DNA from: JAFGPJ01 sp964439135
GTDB lineage: Bacteria; Planctomycetota; Phycisphaerae; Sedimentisphaerales; Anaerobacaceae
Assembly: GCA_964439135.1 (NCBI GenBank)
Contig: CAYTNN010000025.1
Span: forward strand, 1 to 30,598
DNA length: 30,598 nucleotides
Direction: 5' to 3'
Shown here: positions 14,434-21,783 of the stretch, piece by piece
Position numbering within the stretch: the first letter of the stretch is position 1
How the letters are laid out: every line of letters begins with the position of its first letter
Made by a program: the position numbers and the translations under genes
The notes under the pieces: generated by a model
The model's input: the letters and a program-made list of their open reading frames with translations, nothing else
What the model was told of the DNA's origin: nothing
Databases searched by the model: none

Positions 14434-16377
14434 TTATGGATGATTTACCAGTACAATCATCTCCGCGGGCCGAATATCCTGAATCCTGACAAACGCCCTG
14501 CCGTCCGCTGTCCTGTTCACGCTGACCTCTGAGCCTTCCGGATGAGTACCTGAATAATTCTGCGCCTCCGCGACTTCAGTCGAATTGAGAACAACCGTCA
14601 TCGTGCCGGAACCGCCCGAATTGAGAGCCGCATCCACGATTACATCAGCGCCTCGCAACTTGGTACCGTTGGCATTCAGGACACATAGCAACTCCTCATC
14701 GTCCAGGATTCGCGACCAGGCGACAATTTCCCCCGGCCCGTATAGATCGAAGGGTTTGTTCAAAAAGGAGATGCGGCGAAGATACTGCCTGCCGCAGCGC
14801 AGGGCGGGATATTTGCTTCGAAGCGCAGCAGCCGCGGCAATCCGCTTGTACACCGGATGATTCTCATCGAAACAATGGCGGCCCGCCGTCCCGAAAGGGC
14901 CGAAACCGGGCAGATTCATATCCAGCTCGTGAAGGCCGGCTGACCCGGACGCCCTTGGATGCTCCGGCCCGAACATCGCCTCACGCAGGTACTGGTCCGA
15001 GCGTTTCCATCCCGGCAGCCATTTCCTCTCGGATGGCTCAGGACCGGCAAAGGCCTGCTCGGTCCCGTAATAAATGCAGGGAATACCAAGGGTGAAAAGC
15101 TGCAGGGCAACACCAGCCGAGACCTGGTGGTCGCAGGATGCTTCGCTTGAAAATCGAATCTTGTCGCCGTAAATATGATCGTGGTCATTGAGGATGGAAA
15201 CGTGCCGACCCCCCACGTTTCGGTGCGAGCCCATTCCTGAACCGCCGGCGTTGAATCCGCTGAAATAGTCTTTGGCGGATCTGAGGCCTTTGGCAACATC
15301 GTTAAGGATGGGACACATCTCTCCGATATCCAGCGCTGCGGTGAGATTGCGATTGAGAGCGTCGAGATAGTAGTCCTGGGCATAATCTCCGCCGGAGATC
15401 TCGCCGACGAGGAAGAAATTCTGCTTGCCGAGATTCTCTGCGAATTCCTTGACGGCGCCGCAGAAATTCCGCGCCTGTTCCTTAGTCACATGCTTGAGGG
15501 TGTCGATCCGGAATCCGTCGCAGTCCGTCAGGGCCATCCAGTATTTGTAGCATCGCGATAAGTCGCTTAATACATACGGCTGGTCGAGATCGAAGTCCCG
15601 CAGGTCGCAGAAGTCGGATCGTTTGTGCTCGGCGTTCGGATCGTCGATTCCGCCCTTGCTCATGTCACCCGTTCCCGCCCGCGTGTAGCAGTCCCTGTGC
15701 TGCAGTTCCGTCGGCCAGACGCCGTCTTCTTCCGTCGCTATGTTGGGGACGGGCTGTCCCCGGCCGTCGCGCCACGAACCGAACGGATAGCTGCCGTCGG
15801 GTTTATAAACGGCTTCATAAATCCCGCCGGGAGTATCGGGACGATAGAGCCAGTTGGAGCCCGAGTGATTGAAAACAACGTCGAGTATGATTCGCAGATC
15901 TTTCGCGTGGGCCGCGGCTACCAGATCGACAAGATCCTGCCGGCTGCCAAGCCGTGGATCCACCTCAAGAAAATCCTGAATGCCGTAACCGTGATACGTG
16001 TCCAGATGTCCACGCTGCTTGAATACGGGGCTGAGCCATATCGACGTGACGCCAAGCTGTTTTAAATAGCCGAGCTTAGATGTCACGCCCTTGATCGTGC
16101 CCCCCTGCCATCGCTGCTGGCCCGACTTTGACCAGTTATCCCAGCGCCAGGGTTTGCCGTCAGGCAATTCCGGGCGGGCTGCTTTGATATTCGCCTTCTT
16201 CAGCAGCTCACGCGAATCCTCACGCCCGTCGCTGAATCGATCCACCAGCAAAAAGTACAGCACCTCGTCTCTCCAGTCCACAGGCGAGGGATGATAGCTC
16301 TGGCGTTCGGCCCGGCATGAAATGTCGTGAACGCTCTCGGGTCTGCTCCGGCTCAGTACGTCCTCTGTAAATGACAT
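14434..16377 (-). CDS. Alpha-amylase family (GH13) glycoside hydrolase, cytoplasmic
   Basis: A 647-residue TIM-barrel enzyme acting on alpha-1,4-glucans or maltodextrins. All four GH13 regions are present: DVVFNH (about 166-171), GFRIDTLKHV with nucleophile Asp 292, FFLVGEISGG with acid/base Glu 326, and SILNDHDHI with Asp 400. A C-terminal beta domain (from ~540, with NANGTKLRGADVIVD) ends in EMIVLVNHP. No signal peptide is visible in the first 35 residues (a polar extension before EVLYFLLVDRFSDG), so it should act inside the cell. AAAGGA lies ten bases before ATG 16377. It has its own promoter and no glycan genes next to it. Exact specificity (amylase, cyclomaltodextrinase or glucosyltransferase) cannot be told. 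Confidence 0.9.
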   Translation of the reverse strand: MSFTEDVLSRSRPESVHDISCRAERQSYHPSPVDWRDEVLYFLLVDRFSDGREDSRELLKKANIKAARPELPDGKPWRWDNWSKSGQQRWQGGTIKGVTSKLGYLKQLGVTSIWLSPVFKQRGHLDTYHGYGIQDFLEVDPRLGSRQDLVDLVAAAHAKDLRIILDVVFNHSGSNWLYRPDTPGGIYEAVYKPDGSYPFGSWRDGRGQPVPNIATEEDGVWPTELQHRDCYTRAGTGDMSKGGIDDPNAEHKRSDFCDLRDFDLDQPYVLSDLSRCYKYWMALTDCDGFRIDTLKHVTKEQARNFCGAVKEFAENLGKQNFFLVGEISGGDYAQDYYLDALNRNLTAALDIGEMCPILNDVAKGLRSAKDYFSGFNAGGSGMGSHRNVGGRHVSILNDHDHIYGDKIRFSSEASCDHQVSAGVALQLFTLGIPCIYYGTEQAFAGPEPSERKWLPGWKRSDQYLREAMFGPEHPRASGSAGLHELDMNLPGFGPFGTAGRHCFDENHPVYKRIAAAAALRSKYPALRCGRQYLRRISFLNKPFDLYGPGEIVAWSRILDDEELLCVLNANGTKLRGADVIVDAALNSGGSGTMTVVLNSTEVAEAQNYSGTHPEGSEVSVNRTADGRAFVRIQDIRPAEMIVLVNHP

Positions 16378-16411
16378 ATCTCAGAATCCTTTCATGTCTG
16401 ACTGCCTGAAT

Positions 16412-16440
16412 ATTATAACGCTCTAATATTTTATCGGCAA
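16412..16440 (-). promoter_or_regulatory. Promoter of the GH13 gene
   Basis: On the minus strand TTGCCG (16440-16435), a 17-base spacer and a perfect TATAAT (16417-16412). The start site would be near 16405, about 28 bases before the ATG. Confidence 0.65.
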
Positions 16441-16565
16441 ATTATAACATTCTTATTGAACTATTCGATAGTTGCAACCGCCGTCCGTAAAGTAAGCTGG
16501 GCGGCACTAAGAATTGTGTGGGGGCATGCTCAAAATCGAACCGGCCGGAAATGTATCCCGATTTC

Positions 16566-17047
16566 TCATATTTCACAATGCGCCAATTCAGAGGGCACCA
16601 TTATGGGCAATCTGACAGTGAATGTTGTGCTGGAGCCTTCTGTGCTTTCTGCGTCGATCTTGCCGTTATGCTGTAGAACGATTTGCCGGGCTATGGCCAG
16701 GCTCAGGCCCTGGCCCCGCGAGTGATGGTCAATATCGGGGTCCGAAAGCTCCTCAAATACATAAGGCAGATAATCGGGCTCGATACCTTCGCCCCGGTCG
16801 GTCACACTCACGCATACATACTCATCATCACCGGAGACACAGACATCAACCCTCCAACCCGCCGGGCTGAAACGGATCGCATTATCCAGTATCGATGTTA
16901 TCGCCCTTTTGATTTGCTGCCGGTCGAGACAAGCCATCGGGCCGGCATCGAATTTCTCCTCTATCTTTACTTTGCGCTCAGCCGCCTTTGTTGCCACCTC
17001 ACAAACAGCCTCATGAACTACTTCGCACAGATCCGCCGGCTCCGGGT
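16566..17047 (-). CDS. Histidine kinase ATPase domain, C-terminal part of a REC-kinase hybrid (5' end in gap)
   Basis: About 160 residues of a sensor kinase C-terminus. The N box QIKRAITSILDNAIRFSP, G1 box VTDRGEGIEPDYL, F-box region YVFEELSDPD and G2 box GQGLSLAIARQIV are all visible, ending in STTFTVRLPI. The frame is open up to the gap edge (PADLCEVVHEAVCEVATKAAE), so the protein begins inside or beyond the gap. The receiver-domain fragment directly across the gap is on the same strand and ends where such hybrids continue into a HisKA helix, so both pieces are most simply one REC-HisKA-HATPase protein of ~360 residues. The phosphoacceptor His would be in the missing ~80 residues. The signal sensed is unknown; no membrane segment is visible, so it is probably cytoplasmic. 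Confidence 0.85.
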
Positions 17048-17147
17048 NNNNNNNNNNNNNNNNNNNNNNNNNNNNNNNNNNNNNNNNNNNNNNNNNNNNN
17101 NNNNNNNNNNNNNNNNNNNNNNNNNNNNNNNNNNNNNNNNNNNNNNN
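17048..17147. other. Assembly gap (100 N) inside the two-component hybrid
   Basis: Placeholder run of 100 N. The two flanking fragments are in different frames if 100 is taken literally, which means nothing since the length is arbitrary. A dimerisation/HisKA region of about 240 bases is expected here. Confidence 0.9.
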
Positions 17148-17527
17148 GACTTCAAACGCAGATAAACCCGTATCTTTGCCAGCAGCTCATCTTCGTTAAA
17201 GGGCTTGGCTATATAGTCGTCGGCGCCGGCCTGATACGCTTCGATGCGTTCCGAGACCCTCGATTTGCCGGACAACATGATGATCTTCGTATGCCGCAGC
17301 CCCGAATCCGCCCGTATCTGGCGACACACCTGCCCGCCATCGAGACCCGGCATCATATTGTCCAGCAAAATGATATCGGGCTGAAAATCCCCCGCCATGT
17401 CCAGAGCATCCTCACCGGTTGTCGCTGTCTTGAGGTCGTAGCGTTCGCCCAACAGCTTCTCGATAGTTGCGATATCGACAACATTGTCATCGACGGCCAA
17501 AATTTTGTTTCGCGGCTGCATCATCAT
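17148..17527 (-). CDS. Receiver (REC) domain, N-terminal part of a REC-kinase hybrid (3' end in gap)
   Basis: About 126 residues of a CheY-like receiver. It has the acidic pair in KILAVDDN, the phosphoacceptor Asp in DIILLDNMMPGLDG (about residue 56), the Ser/Thr switch position in IIMLSGKS and the conserved Lys in YIAKPF, then the helix ELLAKIRVYLRLK running into the gap. The frame is open upstream to 17623, but the fold begins at NKILAVDD, so one of three consecutive ATGs (17527, 17524, 17521) is the probable start; no strong ribosome site decides between them. Probably the N-terminal half of the same protein as the kinase fragment across the gap. About 300 bases of upstream sequence contain an operator-like palindrome. 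Confidence 0.85.
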
Positions 17528-17832
17528 AAGTATATCGGACAGAAAACCACCCTGTTTTAGACGTTTTGCGAATCTCCGGCAGAATTGTGTTATCGGAGCA
17601 AAAAGTATAGCCATGAAATACATGAAAAATACGCTTCATCCGGCTAACCGGTAGCTGCTGCGGGCGATTTTTTCCTTTTTCCCGCTCTTTTTTGCCTCAA
17701 CAAGCCCCTATGTGTGCAAAATAAATTTTGCTCACACTGCCAGGCTCAGCTTCACCTTGGTCGGAATGGCAAGGCGTTTCAAAGAACGGATAAAAAAATG
17801 TACCTCAGCCCTTTAGTATCTCTGATAACAAC
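17528..17832. other. Intergenic space upstream of the two-component hybrid
   Basis: 305 bases without a gene. Notable contents are a CCGGCTAACCGGTAGC block (around 17640-17655), pyrimidine-rich runs (17668-17695) and a near-perfect palindrome at 17711-17736. A run of seven As at 17791-17797 gives a T-run on the minus strand ~35 bases after the isomerase-like gene, but no stable stem precedes it. Confidence 0.5.
17711..17736. promoter_or_regulatory. Operator-like palindrome TGTG-T-GCAAAAT / ATTTTGC-T-CACA
   Basis: Arms 17711-17722 and 17725-17736 pair in 11 of 12 positions around a 2-base centre. That is too tight for an RNA hairpin without opening the AT core, and more typical of a DNA site for a dimeric regulator. 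It lies ~185 bases upstream of the REC-kinase start. Confidence 0.35.
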
Positions 17833-19299
17833 TTAGACAACCGGCTCGATGCCATAGAGCCGGCAAAACCGGTGTAACGATTTTGCGTACTCGCCGTACG
17901 CCATCACAAGATGATGTCCTTTGAGGTCGGCAACATCATCCAGTTCGTTGATCGTTGTCTCGGCGTTCGTGCGGCAGCCGCCCGCCGCCGGAACACCAGG
18001 ACAGCCCACCAGCTCACCCGAGTATACCAGCATCTGCGACGTTTCGGAATCCGACCGCACGGAAAGATATTTTGCGATGGTCACCTGCTGGCCGGGCGTG
18101 AACAGTACCCTGGGCACACAGCCCCAGCCGGCCTCGGCATGATTCATCAGCACGTAGGGCTCCGGTTTGCTGCCCGGGCCGTTCATTCTTGATGCGCTCG
18201 TGCAATGCGCGCAAAAGTAATGGTTTTTCTCCGTCTCGACGGTCGGATTGTGCTGGAAGCCCGGCCTGTCGAATAGGTATTGATAGAGCATCATTGTTAG
18301 TGTGGCGTCAAGGTCGGATTCGCAGCCGACCGGGATGCCCTCGTCGCGCAGACTCATGAAACCCATACAGGGCGGAACGTGCTGATGCGGGTGTTTGAGC
18401 CCGGGAAGGCAATCCATCATTACAGCGTCGGCTTTCTCGGACTTGACAACCCGTTTCAACGCAATGCACGCTCGGGCCGCGTCGAGGATGTCCTCCTCGT
18501 TGGGCTGGATCACTTTGGTGGCGTTATCGCGGTATGCGGCGGCAAGCCGTTTGACTTCAGCCGTGGCCTGTGTCCGCTGGAATTCTTCGATGAAGCCCGT
18601 GTTTGCCACAGTACGAACCTTCGTCCCCAGATGCGGAACCACTCGGTCGGCGACGGCCGCTTTGGCGATATTCAGGATGCAGCTTTGTTTCATCCAGGAT
18701 GCCGCTCGTATCATGTTCATGCCCTGCTCGACAGCATCAAGGTTGTCCAGGGAGTTGATCATATAAACGCCCGGCTTTCGGTGAAGCTCGCGGACGTGCC
18801 CGACTAAAAGCACACCCAGTGTGGCGAGCACAACCGTGGGGACTTTAGTCTCTTCGACGATGCGCGTGACGTGCGGGAAGTGTCCTTTCTTAAAGGGCAC
18901 CAGCAAGAGACCATCGGGGGGATCGGCCTTGATCTCGTTTATGAAACGCGTGACGCTCTCGTTCTCATCCAGCGCCTGCGGCTCAACGGAGATGCGCATA
19001 CCCAGCTTCCGCTCAATGGTCTGCAAACCGAGAGTATATTGCCTCTGGCGGCCTTCGGCGTCAAACGTGGAGCCGGGCCAGCTATAATAGCCAACTTTGC
19101 GTAAGGACGCCGTTGGCGGATAGATGAAGGCGGCTCGGACAACGGCGGGGCTTTTAGGCAGGCGGCCCGGCTGAGCCGCAGCCAGAGAGCCAAGCCACTG
19201 ACGTGAGTTGAGTGACAGGCCGGCGGCAGTACCACCCGCCGCCTGAAGAAACGTGCGACGTGAGAAGTGCGCGATTGGGAAATCCGGATGTGAATTCAT
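17833..19299 (-). CDS. Tat-exported L-fucose/arabinose isomerase-like protein
   Basis: The N-terminus carries a twin-arginine signal (SRRTFLQAAGGTAAGLSL, Arg 14-15), so the folded 488-residue protein is probably exported to the periplasm. The rest resembles the sugar isomerase (FucI/AraA-like) superfamily: an N-terminal Rossmann-like region (PDGLLLVPFKKGHFPHVTRIVEE, VPTVVLATLG), and a C-terminal part with GIPVGCESDLDATLTMMLYQYLFDRPGF, FCAHCTS and MNHAEAGWGC, comparable to the metal-binding Glu/Asp/His motifs of L-fucose isomerase. Assignment is by fold-level similarity; the substrate is unknown and catalysis outside the cytoplasm is not established. AAGGAAAGGA precedes ATG 19299. Such Tat-tagged metabolic-enzyme relatives are common in planctomycetes. 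It appears to be a single-gene unit. Confidence 0.75.
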   Translation of the reverse strand: MNSHPDFPIAHFSRRTFLQAAGGTAAGLSLNSRQWLGSLAAAQPGRLPKSPAVVRAAFIYPPTASLRKVGYYSWPGSTFDAEGRQRQYTLGLQTIERKLGMRISVEPQALDENESVTRFINEIKADPPDGLLLVPFKKGHFPHVTRIVEETKVPTVVLATLGVLLVGHVRELHRKPGVYMINSLDNLDAVEQGMNMIRAASWMKQSCILNIAKAAVADRVVPHLGTKVRTVANTGFIEEFQRTQATAEVKRLAAAYRDNATKVIQPNEEDILDAARACIALKRVVKSEKADAVMMDCLPGLKHPHQHVPPCMGFMSLRDEGIPVGCESDLDATLTMMLYQYLFDRPGFQHNPTVETEKNHYFCAHCTSASRMNGPGSKPEPYVLMNHAEAGWGCVPRVLFTPGQQVTIAKYLSVRSDSETSQMLVYSGELVGCPGVPAAGGCRTNAETTINELDDVADLKGHHLVMAYGEYAKSLHRFCRLYGIEPVV

Positions 19300-19335
19300 T
19301 GTTAATTCCTTTCCTTCGAATTTACTGCGCCTTTC

Positions 19336-19364
19336 ATTGTACTCTTTCTATATCTTGCGCACAA
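19336..19364 (-). promoter_or_regulatory. Possible promoter of the Tat-exported isomerase-like gene
   Basis: On the minus strand TTGTGC (19364-19359), a 17-base spacer and TACAAT (19341-19336). The -10 is good, the -35 matches only TTG. Confidence 0.4.
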
Positions 19365-19464
19365 ATATCATGACAGTCGAGATATAAAACAGGCCTTTTC
19401 AGCATCTGTGAATTTAAGTTTGGCACACGTAATTCTGCTTGTCAACTACTTAATCAACAGGGCG

Positions 19465-20361
19465 TCATTTTCTCAGTTCAGGCATGTCAGGCTCGATGTG
19501 AACGGTGATATTAATCGGGCGTGTTATCTGCTCATCAAGGGTTCTTTCCAGCCTTTCAGATATCTCGTGGGCGTCGGTGATTTTCAAATCCGGGTCGACG
19601 AGGATGTGCAGATCGAGAAAGACTTCCCTGCCGACCGTGCGGGTCCGCAGCTTGTGCCACTGCCGGATAGAAGAATCGGAGTTGATGACTTCCTTTATGT
19701 GCTCAATCGTGTCCGGATCGACGGCGGCTTCGGCCAGCTCGCGCAGCGCATCGCCGATGACCATGACTCCCACCCATACAATCATCAGCCCAACGGCAAT
19801 CGCAGCGACCTGGTCGCCATGGCCAAAACCGAATTTCAGCGATATAAATCCCATTACAACCGCGACCGAACTGAGAGCGTCACTTCGGTGATGCCAGGCG
19901 TTGGCGTAAAGTGCGGGGCTGTGGGTTTGAATCGCAACTTTTTGTGTCGCTTTATAGAGCCACTCCTTAGCCGCAATTGAAATAACCGCGGCGATGAGAA
20001 CTCCGAGCCTGGGGACGGTCATATCGTCTCTGGCGATGGCCAATGTGGCGTAGTAAACCATTGCCCCGCCGACAACAATCAAGATCAGTGCTACCAGGCC
20101 GGCCGAGAAAGTTTCCGCTCGCCCGTGGCCGTAGGGGTGACTCTGGTCGGGCTCTTTCGAACCAAGACGCAGGCCCAGCAGCACTGCCACGTCGGTAGCG
20201 ACATCGGAAAGCGAATGGATCCCGTCGGCTACCAGTGCCAGCGAAGCGGCCAACAAACCGATGGAGACCTTAATAACCGACAGAACAATATTCATCGCCA
20301 TACCAAGATATGTGATAGACTTTATTTGCCTGGCTACTATTGCTTGTTTTTTACTGTCCAT
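19465..20361 (-). CDS. Cation diffusion facilitator (CDF) metal transporter
   Basis: A 298-residue inner-membrane efflux protein for divalent metals. Six hydrophobic segments are followed by a cytoplasmic ferredoxin-like domain (about 205-298). The metal site is visible as DGIHSLSDVATD in segment 2 (Asp 46, His 49, Asp 53, with Asp 57 further on) and NAWHHRSDALSS in segment 5 (His 157-158, Asp 161), the DxxxD/HxxxD arrangement of the FieF/MamM branch; Zn, Fe or Mn are possible. The C-terminal domain has VFLDLHILVDPDLKITDAHEISERLE, typical of the dimerising domain. Its ATG overlaps the upstream mutase stop (TGATG, one base shared), indicating translational coupling and an operon with serA and the phosphohexomutase. 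Why a metal exporter is coupled to a metal-dependent mutase is unclear. Confidence 0.93.
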   Translation of the reverse strand: MDSKKQAIVARQIKSITYLGMAMNIVLSVIKVSIGLLAASLALVADGIHSLSDVATDVAVLLGLRLGSKEPDQSHPYGHGRAETFSAGLVALILIVVGGAMVYYATLAIARDDMTVPRLGVLIAAVISIAAKEWLYKATQKVAIQTHSPALYANAWHHRSDALSSVAVVMGFISLKFGFGHGDQVAAIAVGLMIVWVGVMVIGDALRELAEAAVDPDTIEHIKEVINSDSSIRQWHKLRTRTVGREVFLDLHILVDPDLKITDAHEISERLERTLDEQITRPINITVHIEPDMPELRK

Positions 20362-21755
20362 CAGTGCGCTAATATTTTAGCCCGAATTTTTGCCACCTGA
20401 TCGATATATTTTTGAGCGGTCGGCCGGTCTTTTGCCTCAACAATAATTCGCATTACAGGTTCGGTGTTGCTGGTTCTTAAGTGCAGCCAGCCATCGTCGA
20501 AATCGAATCGGCAGCCGTCGGTTGTTTCCAGCTTTGCGTGGACGAAGGTTTCTTTTGCCGATTCGAGGATTTGCCGTGCCCGGTCCTGCCCAGCGGGGAA
20601 TTTATCCTTGCTCATATAATAGCCGCCGATTTCGCTGACCAACCGGCTAATCGTTTTTCCCGTTTCAGCCATAAGCTGCATGACAAGAGCGATCCCGACA
20701 AGGCTGTCGCGGACCGGCCCGACGCGCAAATCAATCACGCCGCCGTTGCCTTCTCCGCCGATGATGCAGTCATGTTCGAACATCGCCGCGGCGACGTTCG
20801 CCTCGCCGACAGCCGTGCGGATAACTCTGCCGCCCGCCTTGCCGGCTACGTCGTCGATCATTCGCGAAGTCGAGAGATTTGTCGCCGCGTTGCCTGCTGC
20901 TTTGCTGAAGATATACTTCGCTGCCAGAGCAAGGGTGTATTCCTCGCCGATGTAGGTGCCGTTTTCGTCGACAATCGCCAATCTGTCGGCGTCGGGGTCC
21001 TGTGCGAAACCGATGTCGGCAACTTGGGCTTTTACCGCGTCACAAAGACCCGTCAGGTTCGCAGCGGTCGGCTCGGGACCGTGAGCGAACAACCCGGTTG
21101 GCTCGGCGTTGATGGCGGTGACTTGGCAGCCGAACTCGGCCAGCAGCTTTTTCGTGACACGCGCGCCGGCACCGTTTACGCTATCCAGAACGACCTTGAA
21201 TTCCTTTGCGGCAATCGCTTCTTTGTCAACAATCGCCAGAACTTTGTCGATGTGCGTAGCATCGGTTTTATCGCTGGACGTCACCCGGCCGCAATGCGTC
21301 GAATCCTCAAGAGTAAGATTCTTTTCGAGAAAACATCGCTTTATTTTTTCCGCTTCCGGCGCCGGGGGAGCAACGCCATTGTCGAGCAATAGTTTTATTC
21401 CGTTATACGCAATCGGATTATGCGAAGCGGTAATAACGACGCCGCCCACACAGGCAAGCTCCCTGATCATCACGCCGACACATGGTGTGGTGACAATGCC
21501 CAGATCGATAACGTCAATTCCAGCGGCGCACAATCCCGCGGCCACGGCCGATTTTAGCATTTCGCCGCTCGGCCGGGAGTCCATGCCGATGCAAACCGAC
21601 ATCGCGTCGTGTGCCGCATGTTGCGTATCGCGTTGAAGTCTGTTTTTCAAATATGTGCCGAACGCGGAACCGTACTCGACGGCAATCGAAGCCGTGAGGT
21701 TCTCCCCGATGATACCACGCATCCCGCTGACACTTATGATTAGCTGCTCAGCCAT
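20361..21755 (-). CDS. Phosphohexomutase, probably phosphoglucosamine mutase-like
   Basis: Alpha-D-phosphohexomutase of 464 residues that moves phosphate between C6 and C1 of a sugar phosphate. Domain signatures in order: VITASHNP with the phosphoserine at 111, the Mg2+ loop DPDADR at 253-258, the sugar-binding GEGNGG, and the phosphate-binding RTSNTEPVMRI near the C-terminus. The N-terminal SVSGMRGIIGENLT fits the GlmM/ManB branch. GEGNGG in place of the more usual GE-x-SG-H makes glucosamine versus mannose/glucose specificity uncertain. If GlmM, it makes glucosamine-1-phosphate for amino-sugar nucleotide synthesis. It lies 28 bases downstream of serA and overlaps the CDF gene by one base, so it is the middle gene of a three-gene operon. 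Confidence 0.9.
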   Translation of the reverse strand: MAEQLIISVSGMRGIIGENLTASIAVEYGSAFGTYLKNRLQRDTQHAAHDAMSVCIGMDSRPSGEMLKSAVAAGLCAAGIDVIDLGIVTTPCVGVMIRELACVGGVVITASHNPIAYNGIKLLLDNGVAPPAPEAEKIKRCFLEKNLTLEDSTHCGRVTSSDKTDATHIDKVLAIVDKEAIAAKEFKVVLDSVNGAGARVTKKLLAEFGCQVTAINAEPTGLFAHGPEPTAANLTGLCDAVKAQVADIGFAQDPDADRLAIVDENGTYIGEEYTLALAAKYIFSKAAGNAATNLSTSRMIDDVAGKAGGRVIRTAVGEANVAAAMFEHDCIIGGEGNGGVIDLRVGPVRDSLVGIALVMQLMAETGKTISRLVSEIGGYYMSKDKFPAGQDRARQILESAKETFVHAKLETTDGCRFDFDDGWLHLRTSNTEPVMRIIVEAKDRPTAQKYIDQVAKIRAKILAH

Positions 21756-21783
21756 AGCAAAAGCCCCATTCGAGTATCGAGCA

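Noticed and set aside
17640..17700. Possible riboswitch (CCGGCTAACCGGTAGC with flanking pyrimidine runs)
   Set aside because: Small stems can be drawn, but no known aptamer core, including c-di-GMP-I or cobalamin, could be matched on either strand.
20481..21392. 303-codon plus-strand frame opposite the phosphohexomutase
   Set aside because: Antisense shadow of a gene with all catalytic motifs intact; no start context.
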